Shown here piece by piece: positions 1-5,463 of a stretch of 6,254 nucleotides of DNA. Source of the DNA: Chryseobacterium gleum. Its GTDB lineage: Bacteria; Bacteroidota; Bacteroidia; Flavobacteriales_C; GCA-002722245. Position numbers and translations under genes: made by a program. Each line of letters begins with the position of its first letter. Position 1 is the stretch's first letter. The notes beneath the pieces were generated by a model. That model was not told the DNA's origin and ran no database searches. It was given only the letters and a program-made list of their open reading frames with translations. Where the stretch lies: positions 1 to 6,254 of the forward strand of contig CAMDPJ010000136.1 in assembly GCA_945903925.1 (NCBI GenBank), read 5' to 3'.

Positions 1-2
1 AT

Positions 3-149
3 TCCCACGCTAAAAATGCCAAAGATGCCATTGTTGGTTCTGTTCAACATGCATCGGGCTTTGCGCCAATGCCACAAGGGGGCTCTAAATTAGATGATGC
101 GAGCATTAAATTGATTAATTGCTGGTCGCAAAACGGAACGCCTGAGTAG
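3..149 (+). CDS. C-type cytochrome domain protein, 3' end only (partial)
   Basis: This is the last 48 codons of a gene that begins before the window; the frame is open from the first complete codon to the TAG at 147-149. The visible tail contains FAPMPQGGSKLDD followed by IKLINCWSQNGTPE. This matches the end of class I cytochrome c domains in Bacteroidota, where a Met in a short MP segment is the distal heme-iron ligand (here the ATG at 69-71) and the last helix ends in a W...G(A/T)P pattern. The heme-attachment CXXCH would lie upstream and cannot be seen, so heme binding is inferred. Such proteins are normally exported and act in electron transfer or as a heme domain on a larger enzyme; which applies here cannot be told. 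The gene converges with the VF530 gene, with only two bases between their stops and no room for a separate terminator. Confidence 0.65.
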   Translation, partial: SHAKNAKDAIVGSVQHASGFAPMPQGGSKLDDASIKLINCWSQNGTPE

Positions 150-151
150 TT

Positions 152-358
152 TTATTTCAACGATTTGATATACAATTCCTCTACCTTTTTTCTTGCCCAA
201 GGTGTTTTTCTCAAAAAAGTTAAACTCGATTTAATACTGGGGTCACTCTTGAAACAATTGATGTTTACATGATGCGCCAATTCTTCCCATGGGTATAGGT
301 CGGTAAGATGTTCAAGTATTTGTTGCAAGGTTTTGCCGTGCAATGGGTCTTTGTTCAT
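152..358 (-). CDS. VF530 (DUF2132) family small putative DNA-binding protein
   Basis: This 68-residue protein matches the VF530 family closely over its whole length. It has the opening DPLHGKTLQQILEHL, then YPWEELAHHVNINCF, then the signature DPSIKSSLTFLRKTPWARKKVE near the C-terminus (residues about 39-60). The family is a short, mostly helical, single-domain protein of about 65-80 residues. Databases label it as DNA-binding on structural grounds; its cellular role is not established. It is a cytosolic protein with no signal peptide or membrane segment. The ATG (complement of 356-358) fits the family's usual N-terminus, since the conserved PLHG block begins at residue 5. It is transcribed away from the CLC gene, and the 41 bases between them must hold both promoters unless they are read from elsewhere. 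No Shine-Dalgarno is seen. Confidence 0.9.
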   Translation of the reverse strand: MNKDPLHGKTLQQILEHLTDLYPWEELAHHVNINCFKSDPSIKSSLTFLRKTPWARKKVEELYIKSLK

Positions 359-359
359 A

Positions 360-374
360 CTTCTAATGTAGAAG
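360..374. promoter_or_regulatory. Inverted repeat in the divergent VF530/CLC promoter gap
   Basis: CTTCTA (360-365) and TAGAAG (369-374) are perfect 6-bp arms around the spacer ATG. It lies just upstream of the VF530 start and 25 bases before the CLC start, within the only shared non-coding DNA of the two divergent genes. This could be an operator for a dimeric regulator acting on either gene, or a weak hairpin in the VF530 leader. A 6-bp arm can occur by chance, so regulatory function is a guess from position. No fluoride (crcB-type) riboswitch, which often precedes CLC-F genes, can be fitted into this gap. Confidence 0.3.
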
Positions 375-399
375 AAAACATCTTATCTTCATCGCCTCG

Positions 400-1599
400 A
401 TGGAAAAATTATTCGATTCTTATTTAATTAAATGGACACTCCTTTGTCTTGCTGTGGGACTAATAGTAGGTTGTGCTGTGGCCATTTTCTTGCTGGGATT
501 AGACGAAATCATTCGCTTTACCAGAAATGAAATGGTTTACATTTATGGTTTACCCTTAGCGGGTTTGCTCATTGGCTTCGCCTATCATTACTGGGGAAAA
601 GAGGCTGTAAAAGGAAATAATTTAATTCTCGAAGAAATTAATGAGCCCAAAAAACCACTTCCATTTATTATGGCGCCTATGGTGTTGTTGGCCACTTGGC
701 TCACCCACTTTTTTGGCGGATCTGTGGGTAGAGAAGGCACGGCTGTGCAAATGGGAAGTGCCATTGCCGATAGATTTACCGAATGGTTTAAACTAAGCAA
801 TGAGGATAGAAAAATATTGTTGATGCTGGGTATTAGCGCCGGCTTTGCGGCTGTATTTGGCACTCCGCTAGCCGGAGCAATTTTCGCCATAGAAGTGATG
901 GCCTTGGGAGAGATTAGATGGAAAGCATTTTTTCCGAGTATCGCCGTGGCTTATATTTCCCATTTTACTTGTGCAGAGTGGGATGTTTTTCACACAGAAC
1001 ACCACATTAATGTATTGCCTTTTATGAATGCGGTAAACTTAGGTTGGACTGCCGCAGCGGGCGTTCTCTTTGGTTTGTGTGCCTATTTGTTTGTGTTTAG
1101 TGGCGATGTATTTAAGAAAGTGTTCGAAAAATATATCGCTTATGCTCCTTTGCGGCCATTGATTGGCGGAATTATTGTCGTTATCGCCGTGTATTTTTTA
1201 GATACTAATATTTACAACAGTTTAGGTATCGATCAAATTCATAATTCTTTTTTTGAGCAAAGTGAAAATCACATCTTTTTAGTGAAATTATTAATCACCA
1301 CATTTACTTTAAGTGCCGGATTCAAAGGCGGAGAAGTAACTCCCTTGTTTTTTATTGGAGCCACTTTAGGCAGTGCTTTGTTTGCCTTTTTCCCATTGCC
1401 GTTGGATTATTTGGCAGCCATAGGTTTTGTGGCCGTATTTGCTGCCGCCACCAATACGCCTGTTGCTTGTGCCATTATGGGCATAGAATTGTTTGGCTTT
1501 GAGAGTGGCGTTTTCATGGGCGTGGCTTGCATTGCGGCGTATTTATGTTCGGGCAAAAAAGGGATTTTTTCTTCGCAAATTAGTTCTTGGGCCAACTAA
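400..1599 (+). CDS. CLC-family antiporter, probable fluoride/proton exchanger (CLC-F type)
   Basis: This 399-residue integral membrane protein has about ten hydrophobic helices and no C-terminal CBS domains, which fits bacterial CLC transporters. The canonical GREGP is present as GREGT at residues 110-114, with the gating glutamate at E112. The usual GSGIP motif is replaced by KGNN (71-74). The third anion-site motif reads GGEVTP (310-315) instead of GGxFxP. From memory, GREGT together with GEVT (E312/T314 here) is typical of CLC-F proteins, which exchange F- for H+ and protect cells from fluoride, rather than of chloride channels. Two 'NTP' and 'GTP' helix segments (GTPLAGAIFAIE, NTPVACAIMGIE) mark the inverted repeat of the CLC fold. 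The ATG at 400 places the first membrane helix at residues 9-31. Oddities: the position near the C-terminus where I expect the central Tyr is F390 (GIFSSQ), and no fluoride riboswitch is seen upstream. Family is near certain; fluoride specificity is probable. Confidence 0.9.
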   Translation: MEKLFDSYLIKWTLLCLAVGLIVGCAVAIFLLGLDEIIRFTRNEMVYIYGLPLAGLLIGFAYHYWGKEAVKGNNLILEEINEPKKPLPFIMAPMVLLATWLTHFFGGSVGREGTAVQMGSAIADRFTEWFKLSNEDRKILLMLGISAGFAAVFGTPLAGAIFAIEVMALGEIRWKAFFPSIAVAYISHFTCAEWDVFHTEHHINVLPFMNAVNLGWTAAAGVLFGLCAYLFVFSGDVFKKVFEKYIAYAPLRPLIGGIIVVIAVYFLDTNIYNSLGIDQIHNSFFEQSENHIFLVKLLITTFTLSAGFKGGEVTPLFFIGATLGSALFAFFPLPLDYLAAIGFVAVFAAATNTPVACAIMGIELFGFESGVFMGVACIAAYLCSGKKGIFSSQISSWAN

Positions 1600-1600
1600 A

Positions 1601-1608
1601 TAAATTTG
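1601..1608 (+). promoter_or_regulatory. Candidate Bacteroidetes -7 promoter element for porZ-recO
   Basis: TAAATTTG matches the Bacteroidetes -7 consensus TAnnTTTG exactly and begins one base after the CLC stop codon. Transcription would start near 1614, giving a leader of roughly 60 bases before the porZ ATG at 1674. A TTG at 1587-1589 is too close (11 bases) to serve as a normal -33 element, so only half of the promoter consensus is supported. An eight-base pattern with two free positions in AT-rich DNA can occur by chance. Confidence 0.35.
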
Positions 1609-1613
1609 CCATC

Positions 1614-1627
1614 TGCATTTTAATGCA
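1614..1627. repeat. 14-base palindrome at the presumed porZ transcription start
   Basis: TGCATT (1614-1619), spacer TT, AATGCA (1622-1627): perfect 6-bp arms with a two-base centre. It lies between the clc stop and the porZ start. As DNA it could be an operator covering the start point of the promoter candidate at 1601-1608. It is unlikely to be an intrinsic terminator for the CLC gene because the stem is AT-rich, the two-base loop is too short for a stable RNA hairpin, and no T-run follows. Confidence 0.3.
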
Positions 1628-1673
1628 ATAACTTTTACCAAAAACAGTTAATTTGGCTCAACAATCATTACAA

Positions 1674-4013
1674 ATGAAACAAGTATTCATCCTTGCCTTT
1701 TGGCTTTTAACTTTTAATTTTTGCTTTGCACAACCTGTTGCTATTGGTAAATGGCGTGATCATTTGCCATACAACAATGGTGTGGCTGCTGCTGTGGCTG
1801 GCGATAAAATTTATTGCGCTACTACATCGGGCTTTTTCTATTACGACACCAAAGACAATTCGGTAAATAAACTTTCTAAATCTGAGGGCTTGGCCGATGT
1901 AGGCGTAAATGCCATCGCTTATTCATCTGCTCACAATACCACTATTTTAGGCTACGCCAATGGCAATATCGATTTAATTGTGGGCGAACAAATAATCAAT
2001 TTTTCGCAAATTCTTTTCAGTACCGTAGTTGGTGATAAATCGATTAATGCCATTTTAGTTTCAGGTGATTTGGCTTATCTCTCTTGTGGTTTTGGTATTG
2101 TGGTTTTCGATTTGGCTAAAAGAGAAATAAAAGATACCTACAAGATAGGTTTTAACAGCGCAAATGTGTTTGTGAATGAAATTAAAATATACAACGGCAA
2201 AATATACGCAGCTACTAAAAACGGAATTTATGTTGCCAATGCCAACAGTAATTTTTTAAATGATTTTCAGCAATGGACATTATTGTACGATCTTCCTTTG
2301 GGTTCGTACAATACCATAGAATTAGTAAACAATAAACTATACACCAATTTTGATAAGGGATCGAATAATCAAGATACTTTATATGCTTTCGACAATAGCT
2401 CTTGGACTAAAATAATTCCTGCTAACTATGTGAACGATGACGTTGCTGATTTAAATGCTGGTAGCGGTGGTTTGTTGGTTTGTTTAACGCGAAAGGCTTG
2501 GGCTTTAAATGCCGATTATTCTATCAAAGAAGAGTATTCTGATTTGCATTTCAATATTGTTTATTGGTGGGAATTGTTGCCAACCGAAATGATTGAGGTA
2601 AACGGCACATATTATTGTTCTGATAAAAGATATGGTATGGTAAAATTCTCGGGCACACAAGGAGAATATCTTATGCCTAACGGTCCGCTTCAAATTACTA
2701 CATGGGAAATGAAAGCCAAAAATGGCAATGTTTGGGTGGTAACGGGTGGTTATAAAAGTGATTTTTCAGATGCTTACAATCTTTCGGGAATCTATAAGTA
2801 TGATGGTGCAATTTGGACTAATTATTTTTCTGATGTTACACCTGGATTAGATACTTTATATGACATTGTTACTTTGGCTCCCGATCCTTCTTTACCCAAC
2901 AAGGTGTATTTGGGTTCATATATCAGAGGTGCTGGTGAGTTCAACAATAATGCGCTTTCTGTTGTGTACAATCATCACAACAGTCCGTTTCAATCTATGG
3001 GCGGTGGTAGGGTATTAAACACCGGCTTAGATTTCGATGCCAATGGAAATCTGTGGGCTATATGCAGTGGTTTCCCTGGTTTCCCTGTATCTACGCCATT
3101 GTTAGTTTACAAAAAAGGTACAGGGTGGCAAGGGTTTTCTATTTCGCCGTTGAGCTCTGTTCCTTCTGTTTTGATGAAGTTGATGGTAGATTCAAAGGGA
3201 AACAAATGGATGATTCGAACCAAGCAAAATTTTGGTATTGCGGTGGTGAAAGAGAAAGACGATAATTTGAATTCATCCACTAAATTTTACTTTAGAGAAC
3301 TGAACAAATTAGCCGACAATGGTGGTTTACCTTCAGAACGTGTAAATGAAATTGCTGAAGATAAGAAAGGACAAATTTGGGTGGCTACCGATCAAGGAGT
3401 AGCAGTATTTTACAATTTAGATAATTTGTATTCGGGCGCTATTAATGCCGAACAAGTGTTAATTCAAGAAGATGGCGTGTGGCATCATTTGTTAGAAGCC
3501 GATAGAGTAACAGCTATCGCTATAGATGGGGGCAATAAAAAGTGGTTTGGTACCGATGGAAATGGCGTGTACCAAATGTCGGAAGACGGTAAAACCCAAC
3601 TCAAACATTTCACCGCCGAGAACAGCGCACTATTGTCCAATAAAATTATCGATATTACTATAGATGAAAAGATGGGCGACGTGTTTTTTGCTACCGACAA
3701 AGGTATTGTTTCTTACAAGGGAACAGCCACCGATGGCGCTGATGTCAATGGCGATGTGTATGCTTATCCCAACCCGGTTAAACCCGATTTTACAGGTACT
3801 ATTGGCATTATCAATTTAGTAGACAATGCGATAGTTAAAATTACCGATGTGAGTGGTAATGTAGTGCATGAAACAAGAGCTGAGGGCGGACAAGCCACTT
3901 GGAACGGTAAGCTGGCCAGTGGTGAGCGTGCGGCAACCGGAGTGTATTTGGTGTTTATTTCTAACAGCGATGGCACTGAAAAAGCAGTGACTAAAATCCT
4001 ATTTATCAATTAA
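1674..4013 (+). CDS. porZ: PorZ-like type IX secretion attachment-complex protein
   Basis: The 779-residue product (from the ATG) is close to the roughly 776 residues of Porphyromonas gingivalis PorZ. Residues 1-19 form a signal peptide (MKQVFILAFWLLTFNFCFA) cut before QP. The mature start has GKWRDHLPYNN, typical of PorZ. Next come many short propeller-blade repeats of the form (I/V/K)(W/Y/F)xAT..G(I/V), for example KIYCATTSG, KIYAATKNG, IWVATDQG, KWFGTDGNG and VFFATDKG, consistent with two beta-propellers. From about residue 696 a T9SS sorting-type domain follows, with YAYPNP, KITDVSGNVV, GVYLVF and a terminal KILFIN. In P. gingivalis, PorZ works with PorU, PorV and PorQ at the cell surface, attaching secreted CTD proteins to anionic LPS. 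An in-frame TTG at 1653 would add seven residues ahead of the signal peptide, so the ATG at 1674 is preferred. It is followed after three bases by recO. A generic propeller T9SS cargo is the alternative, but the length, opening motif and recO neighbour favour PorZ. Confidence 0.85.
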   Translation: MKQVFILAFWLLTFNFCFAQPVAIGKWRDHLPYNNGVAAAVAGDKIYCATTSGFFYYDTKDNSVNKLSKSEGLADVGVNAIAYSSAHNTTILGYANGNIDLIVGEQIINFSQILFSTVVGDKSINAILVSGDLAYLSCGFGIVVFDLAKREIKDTYKIGFNSANVFVNEIKIYNGKIYAATKNGIYVANANSNFLNDFQQWTLLYDLPLGSYNTIELVNNKLYTNFDKGSNNQDTLYAFDNSSWTKIIPANYVNDDVADLNAGSGGLLVCLTRKAWALNADYSIKEEYSDLHFNIVYWWELLPTEMIEVNGTYYCSDKRYGMVKFSGTQGEYLMPNGPLQITTWEMKAKNGNVWVVTGGYKSDFSDAYNLSGIYKYDGAIWTNYFSDVTPGLDTLYDIVTLAPDPSLPNKVYLGSYIRGAGEFNNNALSVVYNHHNSPFQSMGGGRVLNTGLDFDANGNLWAICSGFPGFPVSTPLLVYKKGTGWQGFSISPLSSVPSVLMKLMVDSKGNKWMIRTKQNFGIAVVKEKDDNLNSSTKFYFRELNKLADNGGLPSERVNEIAEDKKGQIWVATDQGVAVFYNLDNLYSGAINAEQVLIQEDGVWHHLLEADRVTAIAIDGGNKKWFGTDGNGVYQMSEDGKTQLKHFTAENSALLSNKIIDITIDEKMGDVFFATDKGIVSYKGTATDGADVNGDVYAYPNPVKPDFTGTIGIINLVDNAIVKITDVSGNVVHETRAEGGQATWNGKLASGERAATGVYLVFISNSDGTEKAVTKILFIN

Positions 4014-4016
4014 TTT

Positions 4017-4724
4017 GTGAGCAGAGAATTCGTTGATCAGGCCTTGGTTTTGCAGGTAATCAATTACTCGGAGAACAGCGTGATTGTAAAATTCTTTTCG
4101 CGTGAACATGGTTTAATTTCTTGTTTTGCACAAAAAAAGAAAGGTCCTAAAGGCGCCAATTATTTGCCTTTTTCGTTGTGTGAAATTGAGTATTACAGAA
4201 AAAAAGCAAGCGGATTATTTTCTTTAAGAACCTGCAAAATTATTTCCCCTTATGTATCGCTTTATACCGATCCGCTGAAAACCACCATCTTGCTTTTTCT
4301 TTCCGAAGTATTGGTAAAGACTGTGAAAGAAGACACGGCCAACCCCGAATTGTTTTCGTTTTTAAGAAGAGAGTTTTTGTATTTCGATCAGTTGGAAGAA
4401 GGCGTTTCTAATTTTCATTTGTATTTCTTGTCGCATCTCATCACGCATTTAGGTTTTAAACCATTGCATGGCGATGGCAAATTTTTTAATCTAGAAGAAG
4501 GTGAATTTGTAGATTATCAGCCCAGCGAAAAGCATTTGGATGAAGCAGAAAGCAAAATGTTTTTGGGCTTTTTACAAAGCTCAGGCGAAGACATTAAAAG
4601 TATTTGTGTGAATAGAAATGAGCGTTCTACTTTATTAAAGGGAATAGTTAATTTCTATCGTTTTCATTGCGCTGGCTTTGGCGAATTGAAGTCGATGGCG
4701 GTGATGGAAGAGGTTTATATTTAA
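4017..4724 (+). CDS. recO: DNA repair protein RecO
   Basis: RecO helps RecR and RecF load RecA onto SSB-covered single-stranded DNA in the cytosol, and also anneals complementary strands. The 235-residue product is the usual length for the Bacteroidetes form. The N-terminal OB-fold begins ALVLQVINYSENSVIVKFFSRE (broken here as ALVLQVINYSENS plus VIVKFFSRE at residues 9-30) and includes LPFSLCEIEYYR. The helical C-terminal part contains FLSEVL, QLEEGVSNFHLYFL and LGFKPL, and ends FHCAGFGELKS..VMEEV, a hallmark of Bacteroidetes RecO. No CXXC pair is present, so the zinc-binding knuckle of some RecO proteins is absent. The start is GTG at 4017-4019; the next in-frame ATG is far inside the protein, and the conserved ALVL block begins at residue 9, so GTG is well supported. 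It lies three bases after the porZ stop, in the same frame, so it is probably translated by coupling from the porZ transcript. Confidence 0.95.
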   Translation: MSREFVDQALVLQVINYSENSVIVKFFSREHGLISCFAQKKKGPKGANYLPFSLCEIEYYRKKASGLFSLRTCKIISPYVSLYTDPLKTTILLFLSEVLVKTVKEDTANPELFSFLRREFLYFDQLEEGVSNFHLYFLSHLITHLGFKPLHGDGKFFNLEEGEFVDYQPSEKHLDEAESKMFLGFLQSSGEDIKSICVNRNERSTLLKGIVNFYRFHCAGFGELKSMAVMEEVYI

Positions 4725-4731
4725 AGTCTTT

Positions 4732-4759
4732 TCTGCGAAAATCTGCGAAATCTGCGGGA
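4732..4759 (+). repeat. Three tandem copies of a TCTGCGAAA motif
   Basis: TCTGCGAAA occurs at 4732-4740 and 4742-4750, and a third copy, TCTGCGGGA, at 4751-4759. The array begins eight bases after the recO stop. The last 21 bases (4739-4759) are also the left arm of the inverted repeat described separately. Similar TCTGCG-rich strings are, from memory, common intergenic repeats in Bacteroidota genomes; only this copy is in the window. Confidence 0.55.
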
Positions 4760-4795
4760 GAAAATGTTGCCCCCAGATTTTTATTTCTTAAGTCT

Positions 4796-4809
4796 AACTT
4801 TTCAAAGTT
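4796..4809. repeat. Small palindrome inside the repeat region
   Basis: AACTTT (4796-4801), TC, AAAGTT (4804-4809): perfect 6-bp arms with a two-base centre. As far as I recall, similar 'ACTTTTCAAAGT' strings appear in Bacteroidota intergenic repeats. It is a separate unit from the hairpin 17 bases downstream. Confidence 0.35.
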
Positions 4810-4825
4810 GTGGTAACTAACTTCT

Positions 4826-4843
4826 CCCTCTTAGAGAAGAGGG
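4826..4843. repeat. Strong hairpin inside the repeat region
   Basis: CCCTCTT (4826-4832), loop AGAG, AAGAGGG (4837-4843): seven perfect base pairs with a four-base loop, followed by TTGGGAG. CTTCTC (4821-4826) can alternatively pair with GAGAAG (4834-4839), so two exclusive folds exist. No T-run follows, so it is not a standard terminator for porZ-recO, though it could protect or attenuate a read-through transcript. The 'CCCTC..GAGGGTTGGG' form resembles a very common Bacteroidota intergenic repeat, from memory. Confidence 0.5.
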
Positions 4844-4911
4844 TTGGGAGATGGATTAACTAAGCACTGTCACGCTGATTTCACAGATTTGGTAAAATTA
4901 AAGCATTAATA

Positions 4912-4928
4912 TTATCAAATATTGATAA
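4912..4928. promoter_or_regulatory. Operator-like inverted repeat upstream of the GNAT-XRE operon
   Basis: TTATCAA (4912-4918), ATA, TTGATAA (4922-4928): perfect 7-bp arms with a three-base spacer. It ends 19 bases before the TAnnTTTG element at 4948 and so overlaps the zone where the -33 promoter element should lie. This is the position expected for an autoregulatory operator of an XRE-type antitoxin, and the second gene of the operon encodes such a protein. The binding is inferred from position and symmetry; the DNA is AT-rich, but a 14-of-14 match is more than expected by chance at this exact site. Confidence 0.55.
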
Positions 4929-4947
4929 GATATGTAGCCAAAATGAT

Positions 4948-4955
4948 TATATTTG
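4948..4955 (+). promoter_or_regulatory. Candidate Bacteroidetes -7 promoter for the GNAT-XRE operon
   Basis: TATATTTG is an exact match to TAnnTTTG, 15 bases before the ATG at 4971. The start of transcription would fall around 4960-4963, leaving a leader of only about 8-11 bases. The TTG at 4922-4924 lies 23 bases upstream, slightly farther than the usual spacing to a -33 TTTG/TTG, and it belongs to the right arm of the operator candidate. Confidence 0.5.
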
Positions 4956-4970
4956 TATAACATGTAGAAA

Positions 4971-5450
4971 ATGAAATTAAAAGACCGAAACAATAAAGGG
5001 GTAGAGGCTTTAATAAAACCTATACAAAAGGAAAAGATGCCTTTGAAGAGGGATGGTTGGAATTTTAATTGGCGTTCTATGGCAAAAACAAAAGGCAAAC
5101 TCTTTTATGCTTTGTTTGCCGAAAATAAAGTGGAGGGAATGATTTCTTTGGAAATACAGCAAATAGGCGTTGACAAGTTGTTGTTTTTGCATCATTTGGA
5201 AATTGCGCCTCACAACATTGGCAAGTTAGGAAAGTACAAACAATCAGCAGGGTGTTTAATGGCGTTTGCTTGCTATCAAAGTATTTTGCAGTTGGAGAAT
5301 GGTACTCCATATGCGGGTTTTGTGGTATTTGAATCTAAAACGGAGTTGATAGAGCATTACATGAGTTATGGTGCGCAGTATGCAATGGGAAATAAAATGT
5401 TTTTCGACCCAAAAGCAGGAGAAGCACTAATAAAAGAGTATTTGAAATAA
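4971..5450 (+). CDS. GNAT-like acetyltransferase, putative toxin of an XRE-paired module
   Basis: This 159-residue cytosolic protein has no signal or membrane segment. Its core reads as a GNAT fold: a strand LFLHHLEIAPHN (71-82), a loop GKLGKYKQSAG (84-94) where acetyl-CoA pyrophosphate would bind, a helix CLMAFACYQSI (95-105), a strand GFVVFESK (116-123), then a helix TELIEHYMSYGAQ (124-136), like the C-terminal YxxxGA segment of GNATs. The P-loop is degenerate: the usual (Q/R)xxGx(G/A) appears as KQSAGC. A recurring Bacteroidota family with 'LEIAP.N.G...KY..vaG.LiafA' and 'tELIehY' fits. It is the first gene of an operon with an XRE regulator 13 bases downstream, as in HigBA-order toxin-antitoxin loci. 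A toxin role (for example acetylating a tRNA or protein) is inferred from context only; an ordinary acetyltransferase is possible. The ATG at 4971 is preferred because it follows the promoter; M23 at 5037 is an alternative. Confidence 0.75.
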   Translation: MKLKDRNNKGVEALIKPIQKEKMPLKRDGWNFNWRSMAKTKGKLFYALFAENKVEGMISLEIQQIGVDKLLFLHHLEIAPHNIGKLGKYKQSAGCLMAFACYQSILQLENGTPYAGFVVFESKTELIEHYMSYGAQYAMGNKMFFDPKAGEALIKEYLK

Positions 5451-5463
5451 AAATATTGTCAGT

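Larger units (their letters stand above)
4739..4890. repeat. Putative non-coding interspersed repeat element with inverted ends
   Basis: The 21 bases at 4739-4759 match the reverse complement of 4870-4890 at 18 of 21 positions, so this 152-base stretch is bounded by imperfect inverted repeats. It holds no convincing gene. Inside are a palindrome (4796-4809) and a strong hairpin (4826-4843). The pattern fits a MITE-like or REP/BIME-like element, or a pile-up of several short repeat remnants. No transposase is present. No clean target-site duplication is seen directly at the ends. Other copies in the genome would be needed to define the true boundaries. Confidence 0.5.

Noticed and set aside
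359..399. GGCGATGAAG on the minus strand, resembling the start of a fluoride (crcB) riboswitch
   Set aside because: It is on the wrong strand for the CLC gene, only the first few bases fit, and neither the pseudoknot partner nor the second stem is present.
588..890. Open frame of 100 codons on the minus strand inside the CLC gene
   Set aside because: It is fully antisense to a strongly conserved membrane protein and has no recognisable domain; it is a shadow of the real gene's codon use.
1653..1673. TTG start seven codons upstream of the porZ ATG
   Set aside because: It would put AQQSLQ in front of a textbook signal peptide that begins exactly at the ATG (1674); the ATG also suits the family N-terminus.
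4721..4903. TTAAAG on both sides of the repeat element (4721-4726 and 4898-4903) as a target-site duplication
   Set aside because: The copies lie 12 and 7 bases away from the inverted ends, are only six AT-rich bases, and one overlaps the recO stop, so chance is likely.
4898..5310. Several minus-strand open frames antisense to the GNAT gene
   Set aside because: They overlap each other and the GNAT-coding frame, have low-complexity Phe/Cys-rich composition and no promoter or family match.
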